A stretch of DNA of 56,954 nt from an uncultured Eubacteriales bacterium (GTDB lineage: Bacteria > Bacillota > Clostridia > Oscillospirales > Acutalibacteraceae), in NCBI GenBank assembly GCA_948968885.1, contig CAREUR010000005.1, positions 1 through 56,954 on the forward strand, in the 5' to 3' direction. Shown in pieces: positions 49,510 through 56,954 of this stretch (the stretch's first letter is position 1; each line of letters begins with the position of its first letter). Position numbers and translations under genes: made by a program. Below the pieces are notes generated by a model. It did not search any database, was not told the DNA's origin, and saw only the letters and a list, made by a program, of their open reading frames with translations.

Positions 49510-51279
49510 ATGATGGGCAAGGGCATTATAAAAAAGGTCGCGGGGCCGCTTGTTATCGCGGAAAACATGAAGGACGCGAATATGTTTGACGTGGTTAAGG
49601 TTAGCGACGAGCATTTGATCGGCGAGATTATCGAGATGCACGGCGACAAAGCTTCGATTCAGGTCTATGAGGAAACTTCGGGACTTGGGCCGGGCGCGCC
49701 GGTAGAGTCGACGAAAGAACCGCTGAGCGTAGAGCTTGGTCCGGGGCTTATCGGCAGCATTTTTGACGGAATTCAGCGGCCGCTGGATGACATTATGAAA
49801 GCCTCGGGGAACAACCTAAAGCGAGGAGTCGAGGCGCCGGCGCTAAAGCGAGACAAAAAGTGGGAGTTTGTCCCCCGAGTTAAGGTAGGAGACAAGGTCG
49901 AACCTGGCGACATCATCGGAACCGTCGCAGAGACAGAGTTGGTCAAGCACAGAATAATGGTGCCAAATGGTGTGTTTGGCGTCGTTGAGTCGATAAAAGA
50001 GGGCAGCTATGCGGTGGACGAGGCCGTCGCCACGATAAAAACCGAAAAAGGGGCAAGAGAGCTGACCCTGATGCAGAAGTGGCCCGTTAGAGTGTGCCGG
50101 CCGTACAAAAAAAAGATGTCGCCCAACATGCCGCTAATCACGGGGCAGCGGGTTATAGATACGCTTTTTCCTATTGCTAAGGGCGGAGTGGCCGCTGTGC
50201 CGGGGCCTTTTGGTAGCGGAAAGACCGTGGTGCAGCATCAGCTGGCCAAATGGGCCGACTCGGATATTGTTGTCTATATTGGTTGCGGAGAGCGCGGCAA
50301 CGAAATGACGGACGTTTTGAATGAGTTCCCGGAGTTGATTGACCCCAAAACGGGGCAGTCTTTGATGAAGCGTACGGTTTTGATTGCGAACACTTCGGAT
50401 ATGCCAGTCGCGGCGCGCGAAGCTTCGATATACACGGGCATCACCATTGCCGAATATTTTCGAGACATGGGCTATTCTGTGGCGCTCATGGCGGATTCGA
50501 CTTCGCGGTGGGCCGAAGCATTGCGAGAAATGTCTGGCCGATTGCAAGAGATGCCCGGCGAAGAGGGATATCCGGCGTATTTGGGTAGCAGGTTGGCGCA
50601 GTTTTATGAGCGTGCCGGCCGAGTTATGTCTTTGGGCAAAACCCCGCGAGAGGGCGCATTATCCGTTATTGGAGCGGTTTCTCCGCCGGGTGGAGATATC
50701 TCCGAGCCGGTGGCGCAGGCTACATTGCGGATTGTAAAGGTTTTTTGGGGGCTGGACTCTTCGCTGGCGTACAAGCGGCATTTTCCGGCGATAAACTGGC
50801 TAAACAGCTACTCCTTGTACGTGGACACTTTATCGGACTGGTTCAATTGCAACGTGGATTCGGAGTTTATGCTGCTGCGGACGCGGATAATGCGGCTTTT
50901 GCAGGAGGAGGCCGAGCTTGAGGAGATTGTGAAGCTGGTTGGAATGGACGCTTTGTCGGCACAGGATAGGCTAAAGCTAGAGGTGGCGCGGTCAATTCGG
51001 GAGGACTTCTTGCATCAAAACGCCTTCCACGAGGAGGACGCCTACACGACGATAGACAAACAGTGCTTGATGATAAGGCTGATCTTGGAGTTTTACGATT
51101 TGGCGCGGCAAGTGCTGGAAAACGGCGCGCAAATAGAGCTGCTGCTGAGTCTGCCGGTGAGGGAGCGCATCGGACGGTTTAAGTATATTTCTAATTTAGA
51201 AAGTAAAAATGAATATGATAGCATAGCACGGGCAATGTCGGAGGAGATCGGGTCAACATTAAAGAGGGAGGATTTTTGA
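49510..51279 (+). CDS. atpA: V-type ATPase catalytic subunit A
   Basis: A 589-residue catalytic subunit with P-loop GPFGSGKTV, GERGNEM, MADSTSRWAEALREMSGRL, and the bulge region characteristic of V-type A subunits. It hydrolyses or makes ATP. ATG at 49510 follows AGGTGA. The stop overlaps subunit B by one base. Confidence 0.98.
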   Translation: MMGKGIIKKVAGPLVIAENMKDANMFDVVKVSDEHLIGEIIEMHGDKASIQVYEETSGLGPGAPVESTKEPLSVELGPGLIGSIFDGIQRPLDDIMKASGNNLKRGVEAPALKRDKKWEFVPRVKVGDKVEPGDIIGTVAETELVKHRIMVPNGVFGVVESIKEGSYAVDEAVATIKTEKGARELTLMQKWPVRVCRPYKKKMSPNMPLITGQRVIDTLFPIAKGGVAAVPGPFGSGKTVVQHQLAKWADSDIVVYIGCGERGNEMTDVLNEFPELIDPKTGQSLMKRTVLIANTSDMPVAAREASIYTGITIAEYFRDMGYSVALMADSTSRWAEALREMSGRLQEMPGEEGYPAYLGSRLAQFYERAGRVMSLGKTPREGALSVIGAVSPPGGDISEPVAQATLRIVKVFWGLDSSLAYKRHFPAINWLNSYSLYVDTLSDWFNCNVDSEFMLLRTRIMRLLQEEAELEEIVKLVGMDALSAQDRLKLEVARSIREDFLHQNAFHEEDAYTTIDKQCLMIRLILEFYDLARQVLENGAQIELLLSLPVRERIGRFKYISNLESKNEYDSIARAMSEEIGSTLKREDF

Positions 51280-52658
51280 TGCCGAAGGAGTACAGAACGA
51301 TAGAGGAAGTTGCCGGCCCTTTGATGTTGGTGAGGGATGTTGAGGACGTGAACTTCGATGAGCTGGGCGAAATAGAGCTTGCAAACGGAGAAAAACGCCG
51401 GTGCAGAGTGCTTGAAATTGACGGGACGAATGCTTTGGTGCAGCTGTTTGAGAATTCTGCGGGGATAAATCTTTCGAACAGCAAGGTGCGATTTTTGGGC
51501 AGGAGCATGCAGCTTGGCGTCTCTATTGATATGTTGAGTCGAGTTTTTGACGGCCTGGGGCGGCCTATTGACGGCGGTGCAGAAGTTTTGCCAGAAAAGC
51601 GAATGGACATAAATGGCTTGCCGATGAACCCTGCTGCGAGAAATTATCCGCAGGAGTTTATTCAGACGGGCGTTTCGGCTATCGATGGCTTGAATACGCT
51701 CGTTAGAGGCCAAAAGTTACCGATTTTTTCTGCCAGCGGATTGCCTCATGCAAAGTTGGCGGCTCAAATATCGCGCCAGGCTAAGGTCCGCGGTGCGCAG
51801 GAGCCTTTTGCGGTTGTTTTTGCGGCGATGGGCATCACTTTTGAGGAGTCGCAATTTTTCGTTGAGAGCTTTGAGGCCACCGGCGCCATAGACCGGACGG
51901 TGATGTTTTTGAATTTGGCCAACGACCCGGCGGTTGAGCGCATCGCAACGCCCAAGATGGCCTTGACAGCGGCAGAGTTCCTGGCTTTTGAGAAAGATAT
52001 GCACGTGCTTGTGATCATGACGGACATCACGAACTATGCCGACGCTTTGCGGGAGGTTTCGGCGGCACGCAGAGAAGTCCCTGGCCGGCGAGGATATCCG
52101 GGCTATATGTATACGGATTTGGCTTCGATTTACGAACGGGCGGGGCGTCAGAAGGGCAAAAAAGGTAGCATCACGCTTATTCCGATTCTGACGATGCCTG
52201 AGGATGACAAAACGCACCCGATCCCAGATTTGACGGGGTATATAACAGAGGGGCAAATCATTTTGAGCCGAGAATTGTTTCGAAAGGGTCTGACGCCGCC
52301 GATTGACGTTTTACCGTCACTTTCGCGGTTGAAAGATAAGGGAATCGGCAAGGGTAAGACAAGAGAAGACCACGCGAATACGATGAATCAGCTGTTTTCA
52401 GCGTACGCTAGGGGCAAGGAGGCTAAGGAGCTTATGATAATCCTTGGAGAGGCGGCGCTTACGGACATCGACAAGCTTTATGCCAAGTTTGCGGATGCCT
52501 TTGAGGAGGAGTATGTCTCGCAAGGGTACGAGAACAACAGAAGCATTGAGGAGACACTGGACATCGGCTGGAAGCTGCTTTCGATTTTGCCGCGCAGCGA
52601 ACTCAAGCGGATTAAGGACGAGTACTTGGACGAATATTACGGAAAAAGTGGTGATTAA
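51279..52658 (+). CDS. atpB: V-type ATPase regulatory subunit B
   Basis: A 459-residue non-catalytic beta-type subunit without a P-loop: FDGLGRPIDGG, QEFIQTGVSAIDGLNTLVRGQKLPIFSASGLPH, MTDITNYADALREVSAARREVPGRRGYPGYMYTDL and SLSRLKDKGIGKGKTREDHA. ATG at 51279 follows GGGAGGA. Confidence 0.98.
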   Translation: MPKEYRTIEEVAGPLMLVRDVEDVNFDELGEIELANGEKRRCRVLEIDGTNALVQLFENSAGINLSNSKVRFLGRSMQLGVSIDMLSRVFDGLGRPIDGGAEVLPEKRMDINGLPMNPAARNYPQEFIQTGVSAIDGLNTLVRGQKLPIFSASGLPHAKLAAQISRQAKVRGAQEPFAVVFAAMGITFEESQFFVESFEATGAIDRTVMFLNLANDPAVERIATPKMALTAAEFLAFEKDMHVLVIMTDITNYADALREVSAARREVPGRRGYPGYMYTDLASIYERAGRQKGKKGSITLIPILTMPEDDKTHPIPDLTGYITEGQIILSRELFRKGLTPPIDVLPSLSRLKDKGIGKGKTREDHANTMNQLFSAYARGKEAKELMIILGEAALTDIDKLYAKFADAFEEEYVSQGYENNRSIEETLDIGWKLLSILPRSELKRIKDEYLDEYYGKSGD

Positions 52659-52660
52659 TT

Positions 52661-53287
52661 ATGGCGACAGCACAGGTGAATCCCACTAGAATGGAGCTCA
52701 CGAGGCTAAAAAAGAAGCGAGTCATGGCCGTGCGGGGGCACAAGCTCTTGAAGGACAAACGAGACGAGCTGATGAAGCAGTTCATCGACATGGTGGAGGA
52801 AAACAAAAATCTGCGCCAAAAGGTAGAACGAGGCATAAAAAGGGCCAACGAAAAATTTTTGATGGCGAAGTCTGAAATGAGCGAAGAAGCCCTAAATGTT
52901 GCGCTCCTTGCGCCTAAGCAGGCCGTTTCTATTGAGGTTTCTAGCAGAAACATTATGAGCGTGAACGTGCCGAAGTTCAGCTATCGCACCAGGACGGCCG
53001 ACAAAAACGACATATATTCGTATGGACTGGCGTTTACGTCTTTTAGCCTGGACGACGCGGTGGGGGCGCTTTCGGAGGTTTTTGAAGATATGCTGAAGTT
53101 AGCAGAGATTGAGAAATCATGTCAGCTTTTGGCAAGAGGAATCGAAAAAACGCGCAGAAGAGTCAACGCGCTGGAGTATGTGGTGATCCCCCAGGCAGAG
53201 GGCGGAATTCGTTACATTTTGATGAAGCTGGACGAAAACGAACGCAGTGCTCAAGCGAGATTGATGAAAACCGGTGCGACCAAATGA
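52661..53287 (+). CDS. atpD: V-type ATPase central-shaft subunit D
   Basis: A 208-residue rotor shaft of two long helices: VNPTRMELTRLKKKRVMAVRGHKLLKDKRDELMKQFI and the C-terminal RRVNALEYVVIPQAEGGIRYILMKLDENERS. ATG at 52661, two bases after the subunit B stop. Last gene of the operon; no clear terminator follows. Confidence 0.97.
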   Translation: MATAQVNPTRMELTRLKKKRVMAVRGHKLLKDKRDELMKQFIDMVEENKNLRQKVERGIKRANEKFLMAKSEMSEEALNVALLAPKQAVSIEVSSRNIMSVNVPKFSYRTRTADKNDIYSYGLAFTSFSLDDAVGALSEVFEDMLKLAEIEKSCQLLARGIEKTRRRVNALEYVVIPQAEGGIRYILMKLDENERSAQARLMKTGATK

Positions 53288-53326
53288 TGAGTAAACCTCA
53301 GCTGAGCGGGAGTTTTACGGGTTTTG

Positions 53327-53355
53327 TTGATAGTTTGGGCTGAGTTTGGTATAAT
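53327..53355 (+). promoter_or_regulatory. Promoter of asnS
   Basis: TTGATA (53327-53332) and TATAAT (53350-53355) at 17-bp spacing. It gives a leader of about 67 nt that contains the hairpin described next. Confidence 0.88.
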
Positions 53356-53380
53356 GGATGCAGGAATTTTATATAAAAAG

Positions 53381-53431
53381 AAGGGTGGGAAGCGCATAAT
53401 GCGGCCGTTTGGCTGATTATGCCTTGCGATG
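53381..53431 (+). promoter_or_regulatory. asnS leader: distant ribosome site, mini-ORF and hairpin
   Basis: The only good Shine-Dalgarno sequence, AAGGGTGGG (53381-53389), is 40 bases before the asnS ATG. Between them a stem pairs 53394-53400 with 53416-53422 and 53402-53406 with 53411-53415, with a bulged G at 53401 and a GTTT loop. Folding it would leave a Shine-Dalgarno to ATG distance of about 10 bases. Alternatively the site serves a five-codon mini-ORF (ATG 53399 to TGA 53416). Confidence 0.65.
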
Positions 53432-54823
53432 AAGAGAGTGAAAATAGCGGAGCTTTACAAGGATTCGGCGAGATTTGCGGATAAAGAAATAACGGTTTGT
53501 GGCTGGGTTAAGACTATACGGGACTCGAAGGCATTGGGATTTATGCAGCTTAACGATGGCAGCTTTTTTAAGGATCTGCAGGTGGTTTTTGTTGAGGACA
53601 AGGTGAAAAATTTTAGAGAGGTCGCCAAACTCAACGTGGGCTCGGCGGTTTGCGTAAAAGGCAGTTTGCTGCTTACCCCGCAGGCCAAGCAACCTTTTGA
53701 GATCCAGGCAACCGAGGTCTTTATCGAAGGCGAATCTACGAGCGATTATCCGCTGCAAAAAAAGAGGCACACGCTTGAATATTTGAGGACGATTGCGCAT
53801 CTGCGGCCCAGGACGAACACCTTTGGAGCGGCTTATAGAGTCCGCTCTGCTGCGGCTTATGCTATTCATAAGTTCTTTCAGGATCAGGGGTTTGTTTACG
53901 CGCACACTCCGATAATCACGGGCAGCGACTGTGAAGGTGCCGGCGAGATGTTTACGATTACGACGCTGGATCTTGAGAACGTTCCGAAGACTGAGGATGG
54001 CCTTGTGGACTATTCACAGGACTTCTTTCAGAAGCACACCTCGCTGACGGTTTCTGGCCAACTGGAGGGCGAATGCATGGCTCTGGCGCTGGGAAATATC
54101 TATACGTTTGGCCCCACCTTCCGGGCAGAGAAATCCTATACACAGCGGCACGCAGCGGAGTTTTGGATGATTGAGCCAGAAATGGCGTTTGCCGACTTGA
54201 AGGACTGCATGGAGGTTGCCGAGAACATGATGAAGTTCATCATAAGCTACGTGATGAAGACTTGCTCGGCGGACATGGAGTTTTTTAACAATTTTTACGA
54301 CAAAGAGCTGATAAGCAAGCTCACGAATATTGTGAACTCGGACTTTGGCGTTGTGACGTACACGGACGCGATAAAAATTCTGGAAGAGAATAATGATGCC
54401 TTTGAGTACAAGGTGTCGTGGGGGATAGACCTGCAGACCGAGCACGAGAAGTATTTGACGGAAAAGGTCTACCAAAAGCCGGTTTTTGTGATCGACTATC
54501 CAAAGGAGATAAAGTCGTTTTATATGCGCGAGAACGAGGATGGCAGAACCGTGGCGGCGATGGATTTGCTGGTGCCTGGAATTGGCGAAATTGTGGGGGG
54601 CAGTCAGCGTGAAGAACGGTTGGAGCGCTTGCTTTCGCGGATGAAGGAGTTAAACTTGCAAGAGGAAGATTATTGGTGGTACTTGGATCTTCGGAGATAC
54701 GGAACGGCGGTGCATTCGGGGTTTGGTTTAGGGTTTGAACGGCTTATTATGTATTTGACAGGAGTCTCAAATATTCGAGACGTGCTGCCCTTCCCAAGAA
54801 CTACCGGAACCGCAGAATTTTAG
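53429..54823 (+). CDS. asnS: Asparagine-tRNA ligase
   Basis: A 464-residue class II aminoacyl-tRNA synthetase. OB-fold anticodon domain (1-105: ITVCGWVKTIRDSKALGFMQLNDGSF), motif 1 (VYAHTPIITGSDCEGAGEMF), motif 2 (TFRAEKSYTQRHAAEFWMIEPE) and motif 3 (YGTAVHSGFGLGFERLIMYLTG). It charges tRNA-Asn with asparagine. The ATG at 53429 has no Shine-Dalgarno sequence in the usual window; see the leader entry. Own promoter; it separates the V-ATPase operon from rplJ. Confidence 0.97.
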   Translation: MKRVKIAELYKDSARFADKEITVCGWVKTIRDSKALGFMQLNDGSFFKDLQVVFVEDKVKNFREVAKLNVGSAVCVKGSLLLTPQAKQPFEIQATEVFIEGESTSDYPLQKKRHTLEYLRTIAHLRPRTNTFGAAYRVRSAAAYAIHKFFQDQGFVYAHTPIITGSDCEGAGEMFTITTLDLENVPKTEDGLVDYSQDFFQKHTSLTVSGQLEGECMALALGNIYTFGPTFRAEKSYTQRHAAEFWMIEPEMAFADLKDCMEVAENMMKFIISYVMKTCSADMEFFNNFYDKELISKLTNIVNSDFGVVTYTDAIKILEENNDAFEYKVSWGIDLQTEHEKYLTEKVYQKPVFVIDYPKEIKSFYMRENEDGRTVAAMDLLVPGIGEIVGGSQREERLERLLSRMKELNLQEEDYWWYLDLRRYGTAVHSGFGLGFERLIMYLTGVSNIRDVLPFPRTTGTAEF

Positions 54824-54861
54824 CCTTGCTTGAAAATTTGTGTGAAAATTTTGTGAATCTC

Positions 54862-54890
54862 TTGACAAATTTGAAAATGAGTGGTATTAT
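54862..54890 (+). promoter_or_regulatory. Promoter of rplJ-rplL
   Basis: TTGACA (54862-54867) and TATTAT (54885-54890) with 17-bp spacing, 39 bp after the asnS stop. Confidence 0.85.
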
Positions 54891-54896
54891 ACTTTA

Positions 54897-55040
54897 AGAC
54901 TGTTATTCCAAAGACAGTAGGTGCATGATTGTGCGTAATGTGAGTTCACGCCTACCGAGGATTAGCGCGGGTATGCTTGCTTTGTGAGTGTTTGCGCCTT
55001 TTCTGCGGTTTGCGGAATGGGCGTTTTTGCTTTTTGCACC
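54897..55040 (+). ncRNA. Ribosomal protein L10 leader with attenuator
   Basis: The segment 54911-54960 has the L10-leader hallmarks AAGACAGTAGG and CCTACCGAGG, pairing GTAGG with CCTAC. In bacteria L10(L12)4 binds this leader to limit rplJ-rplL expression. A strong downstream hairpin, 54995-55006 with 55012-55023 (11 of 12 positions paired, five-base loop) followed by TTTTT, looks like an intrinsic terminator, so control is likely by transcription attenuation. Confidence 0.85.
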
Positions 55041-55069
55041 TGAAAATTTTGGCTGTGGAGGTGAATGAA

Positions 55070-55612
55070 TTGCCGAGCGAAAAAATTTTAGAACAAAAAA
55101 AGGCGTTGGTCGCAAATTTGGCCGAAAATTTAAAGAGCGCTTGTGCTGGTGTTATCGTTAATTATAAGGGCATTAACGTTGCGGACGACACTAAGTTGCG
55201 CAAAGAGCTGAGGGAAACGGGCGTTGAGTATTTTGTTGTTAAAAATACTTTGCTTCAACGGGCCGCTAAGGAAGCCGAGATTGACGGGCTGGAGCCTTTT
55301 CTTGAGGGGACTACTGCTATTGCTATTAGTAAGGACGACCATGTTGCTGCAGCTAGGATTCTTTGCAATTTTGCTAAGGATCACGACTTTTTTAAGGCGA
55401 AGGCTGGCTTTATTGAGGGGAGCGTAATTAGCGAGGCTAAGGTTAATAATCTTGCTAAGCTGCCCACAAAAGAAGTGCTTGTGGCAAAGGCTTTGGGTGG
55501 CTTGAACACGCCGATTTCTGGGTTTGTTGCTGTGCTTAATGGCACTATTAGAGGGCTTGTTGTGGCTCTTGGCGCTATTGCTAGCAAGCAACAGAGTGAG
55601 CAGAGTGCTTGA
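55070..55612 (+). CDS. rplJ: 50S ribosomal protein L10
   Basis: A 180-residue L10: KKALVANLAENLKSACAGVIVNYKGINVADDTKLRKELRETGVEYFVVKNTLL, and a C-terminal helix binding L12 dimers. The start is TTG at 55070, six bases after GGAGGTGA. It is not preceded by rplK-rplA. Confidence 0.97.
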   Translation: MPSEKILEQKKALVANLAENLKSACAGVIVNYKGINVADDTKLRKELRETGVEYFVVKNTLLQRAAKEAEIDGLEPFLEGTTAIAISKDDHVAAARILCNFAKDHDFFKAKAGFIEGSVISEAKVNNLAKLPTKEVLVAKALGGLNTPISGFVAVLNGTIRGLVVALGAIASKQQSEQSA

Positions 55613-55705
55613 TTGCTTACTTGAGTTTATTTTATTGTTTTAGTTTTTAGATTGTTAAGAAGGGCTTGTGGCTCAAATTTATTGAATTTTTGGAGGATAA
55701 TTATT

Positions 55706-56086
55706 ATGTCAGATAAAGTTGCAAAGTTAATTGAAGACGTTAAGGCGTTGACTGTTTTGGAATTGAGCGAGCTTGTTAAGGCTTTGGAGGAGGAGTTTGG
55801 TGTATCTGCTGCTGCTCCTGTTGCTGTGGCTGCTGCTCCGGCTGCTGGCGGCGGTGCGGCTGCTGCCGAAGAAAAGTCTGAGTTTGAGGTAGTATTGAAA
55901 TCGGCTGGCGGTAACAAAGTTGCCGTTATTAAGGTTGTTAAAGAAATTACCGGCCTTGGCTTGAAAGAAGCTAAGGAAATCGTGGATGGCGTGCCAAAGA
56001 CATTAAAAGAGGGCGTTTCTAAAGAAGACTCTGAGGCTATTAAAGCTAAGCTGACCGAAGCTGGCGCAGAAGTAGAAGTTAAGTAG
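55706..56086 (+). CDS. rplL: 50S ribosomal protein L7/L12
   Basis: A 126-residue L12: N-terminal dimerisation domain, Ala/Gly-rich hinge (48-66) and the C-terminal domain FEVVLKSAGGNKVAVIKVVKEITGLGLKEAKEIVDGVPKTLKEG that recruits elongation factors. ATG follows TTTGGAGGA. A terminator follows and no rpoB is present downstream. Confidence 0.98.
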   Translation: MSDKVAKLIEDVKALTVLELSELVKALEEEFGVSAAAPVAVAAAPAAGGGAAAAEEKSEFEVVLKSAGGNKVAVIKVVKEITGLGLKEAKEIVDGVPKTLKEGVSKEDSEAIKAKLTEAGAEVEVK

Positions 56087-56114
56087 GGTTTACATTTATT
56101 GAATTAGCATTAAA

Positions 56115-56155
56115 AAAAGTATGGCTCATTTGTAGTCATGCTTTTATTTTTTTGT
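56115..56155 (+). terminator. Terminator after rplL
   Basis: 56115-56125 pairs with 56135-56145 (11 positions including two wobbles, nine-base loop), followed by ATTTTTTTG. Ends the rplJ-rplL unit. Confidence 0.85.
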
Positions 56156-56556
56156 TGAACTAAGTAAGCTTAATTTTGTTTATCTAATGAAGTCATTAGA
56201 CTTTTTGAAACTGGAGATTGCACAGAATTGTTAATATTGCCTAATCACCATATTTTTAACACAATAGCATAGTTGCTCGATGCATACGTACCCTTTTGTA
56301 TTTTGAATATTTTGAGTAAACGATTGTTTTAGCCAGGCTTTTTTCATATGTATATTTTTCTGCACGTGCAAGTTTTTAGTTTGTGCAACAAGACTTTTTG
56401 GTTACTGAAAATTTAGACACAACGGGCCTTTCTTTCGCCGAAGTGTTTTTTCAGCAAAGAAAAGAGCAATTCTATCAATTGAATCAAAAAATAATATTAT
56501 AACAAGAAAACCTGTAGTCTAAATTCAACAAAATATTTTTGATTTTAAAATTAAAA

Positions 56557-56585
56557 TTGACATTTAGCACAAAATGTTATATAAT
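56557..56585 (+). promoter_or_regulatory. Perfect consensus promoter of the Nif11-like leader gene
   Basis: TTGACA (56557-56562), 17-bp spacer, TATAAT (56580-56585): an exact sigma-A consensus, so strong constitutive expression is expected unless repressed. Confidence 0.92.
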
Positions 56586-56616
56586 ATAACCAATTATTGA
56601 AAAGGAGTTGATTTTA

Positions 56617-56954
56617 GTGGAAAACAACAAGAAAAAAGAAATCGCAAAATTTTATACGCAGATACTTTCGGATCCTAAATTGAAAGAAAAAATTGTAAAA
56701 AAAGCAAATAGAATTGCGACTGAAGAAGATTTAAGAAAGTTAGTTCGCGAAGAGATTATGCCGCTTATGAAAAAATTTAAGGTGAACTTTTCTGAGGAAG
56801 AATTGCTTTCATATGAAGAGGAAACGTTAAAAGAATTATCTGAAGAGGCCTTAAAAGGGATCAGCGGCGGGGTATCTTTTAAATCGGCGTTGTTAACTGG
56901 TGGACTTTTATCTATGGCGTTGTTTGGCGGTATCGGATTAAATGCTAATGTAAA
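56617..56954 (+). CDS. Nif11-like leader / double-glycine protein, truncated by window end
   Basis: At least 112 residues, incomplete. Residues 10-85 resemble a Nif11-like leader: FYTQILSDPKLKEKIVKKANRIATEEDLRKLV, FSEEELLSYEE, and the end ELSEEALKGISGG with Gly-Gly at 84-85. After it comes a hydrophobic, glycine-rich stretch SFKSALLTGGLLSMALFGGIGLNANV. This may be the start of a modified peptide, a bacteriocin-type core or a larger exported protein. GTG at 56617 is nine bases after AAAGGAG. Precursor and leader families of this kind depend on maturation and export genes not seen here. Confidence 0.7.
   Translation, partial: MENNKKKEIAKFYTQILSDPKLKEKIVKKANRIATEEDLRKLVREEIMPLMKKFKVNFSEEELLSYEEETLKELSEEALKGISGGVSFKSALLTGGLLSMALFGGIGLNANV

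Larger units (their letters stand above)
56087..56616 (+). other. AT-rich spacer between rplL and the leader-protein gene
   Basis: No gene is seen in these 530 bp. They hold the rplL terminator at the left and the consensus promoter 56557-56585 at the right. The middle is AT-rich with no long open frame and no clear family match. In most bacteria rpoB would begin here. Confidence 0.6.

Noticed and set aside
53287..53340. Terminator after the V-ATPase operon
   Set aside because: Only a short CTCAGCTGAG palindrome is present, without a supporting T tract, so I do not call it.

Overview
The window looks like a chromosomal segment of a Firmicute of class Clostridia, most likely an uncultured Oscillospirales-type gut bacterium. 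The evidence is the gene content: HrcA/CIRCE and CtsR-McsA-McsB-ClpC heat-shock systems, the DarA-HolB-RicT-TrmN6-RsmI cluster, DnaD/DnaI-type helicase loading factors, zinc-type S14, a V-type ATPase, a DUF4364 protein, strong AGGAGG ribosome-binding sites and very frequent TTG and GTG starts. The exact taxon cannot be read from this sequence alone. Most of the window is conserved housekeeping sequence; the unusual material sits in a few short accessory stretches.

Layout. 1-2.95 kb: tRNA-Tyr, a metallo-beta-lactamase-fold protein with a damaged metal motif, a CatB/Vat-type acetyltransferase and an M14 carboxypeptidase. 3.0-9.06 kb (minus strand): one operon from a perfect consensus promoter, TSCPD protein - Orn/Lys/Arg decarboxylase - darA - holB - ricT - ferredoxin - trmN6-like - rsmI. 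It resembles the Bacillus yaaO-to-yabC cluster but lacks tmk, yaaR, yabA and yazA. 9.1-11.15 kb: dnaD-like and dnaI-like genes. 11.2-17.6 kb: an intergenic repeat-like element, then CIRCE-controlled hrcA-grpE-dnaK-dnaJ-prmA and a DUF2752 gene.

17.6-34.5 kb: the S10-spc-alpha ribosomal protein cluster from rpsJ to rplQ, including secY, adk, map, a KOW protein, infA and rpoA. An unrelated four-helix membrane protein gene sits between rplW and rplB, and about four tandem ~51-bp copies of the 3' end of infA lie between infA and rpmJ. 34.5-38.3 kb: an AT-rich accessory patch with a ribbon-helix-helix protein and its likely operator, a double-glycine leader peptide with a GNAT acetyltransferase, a helical putatively exported protein, a secreted transglutaminase-like protein and a 36-residue cysteine-rich membrane peptide. 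38.4-43.0 kb: ctsR-mcsA-mcsB-clpC with two CtsR boxes. 43.1-44.5 kb (minus): MscS channel and DUF4364 genes.

44.6-53.3 kb: a complete V-type ATPase operon (H-I-K-E-C-F-A-B-D) whose proteolipid carries the residues that bind Na+ in Enterococcus hirae NtpK. 53.3-54.8 kb: asnS, with a hairpin between its only good Shine-Dalgarno sequence and its start codon. 54.86-56.1 kb: an L10 leader with an attenuator, rplJ and rplL, not followed by rpoB. 56.1-56.95 kb: AT-rich spacer, then a consensus promoter and a Nif11-like leader protein cut by the window end.

The best candidates for something undescribed are the infA-derived tandem repeat, the asnS hairpin, the double-glycine/Nif11-type leader genes with their accessory neighbours, and the foreign membrane gene in the S10 operon.
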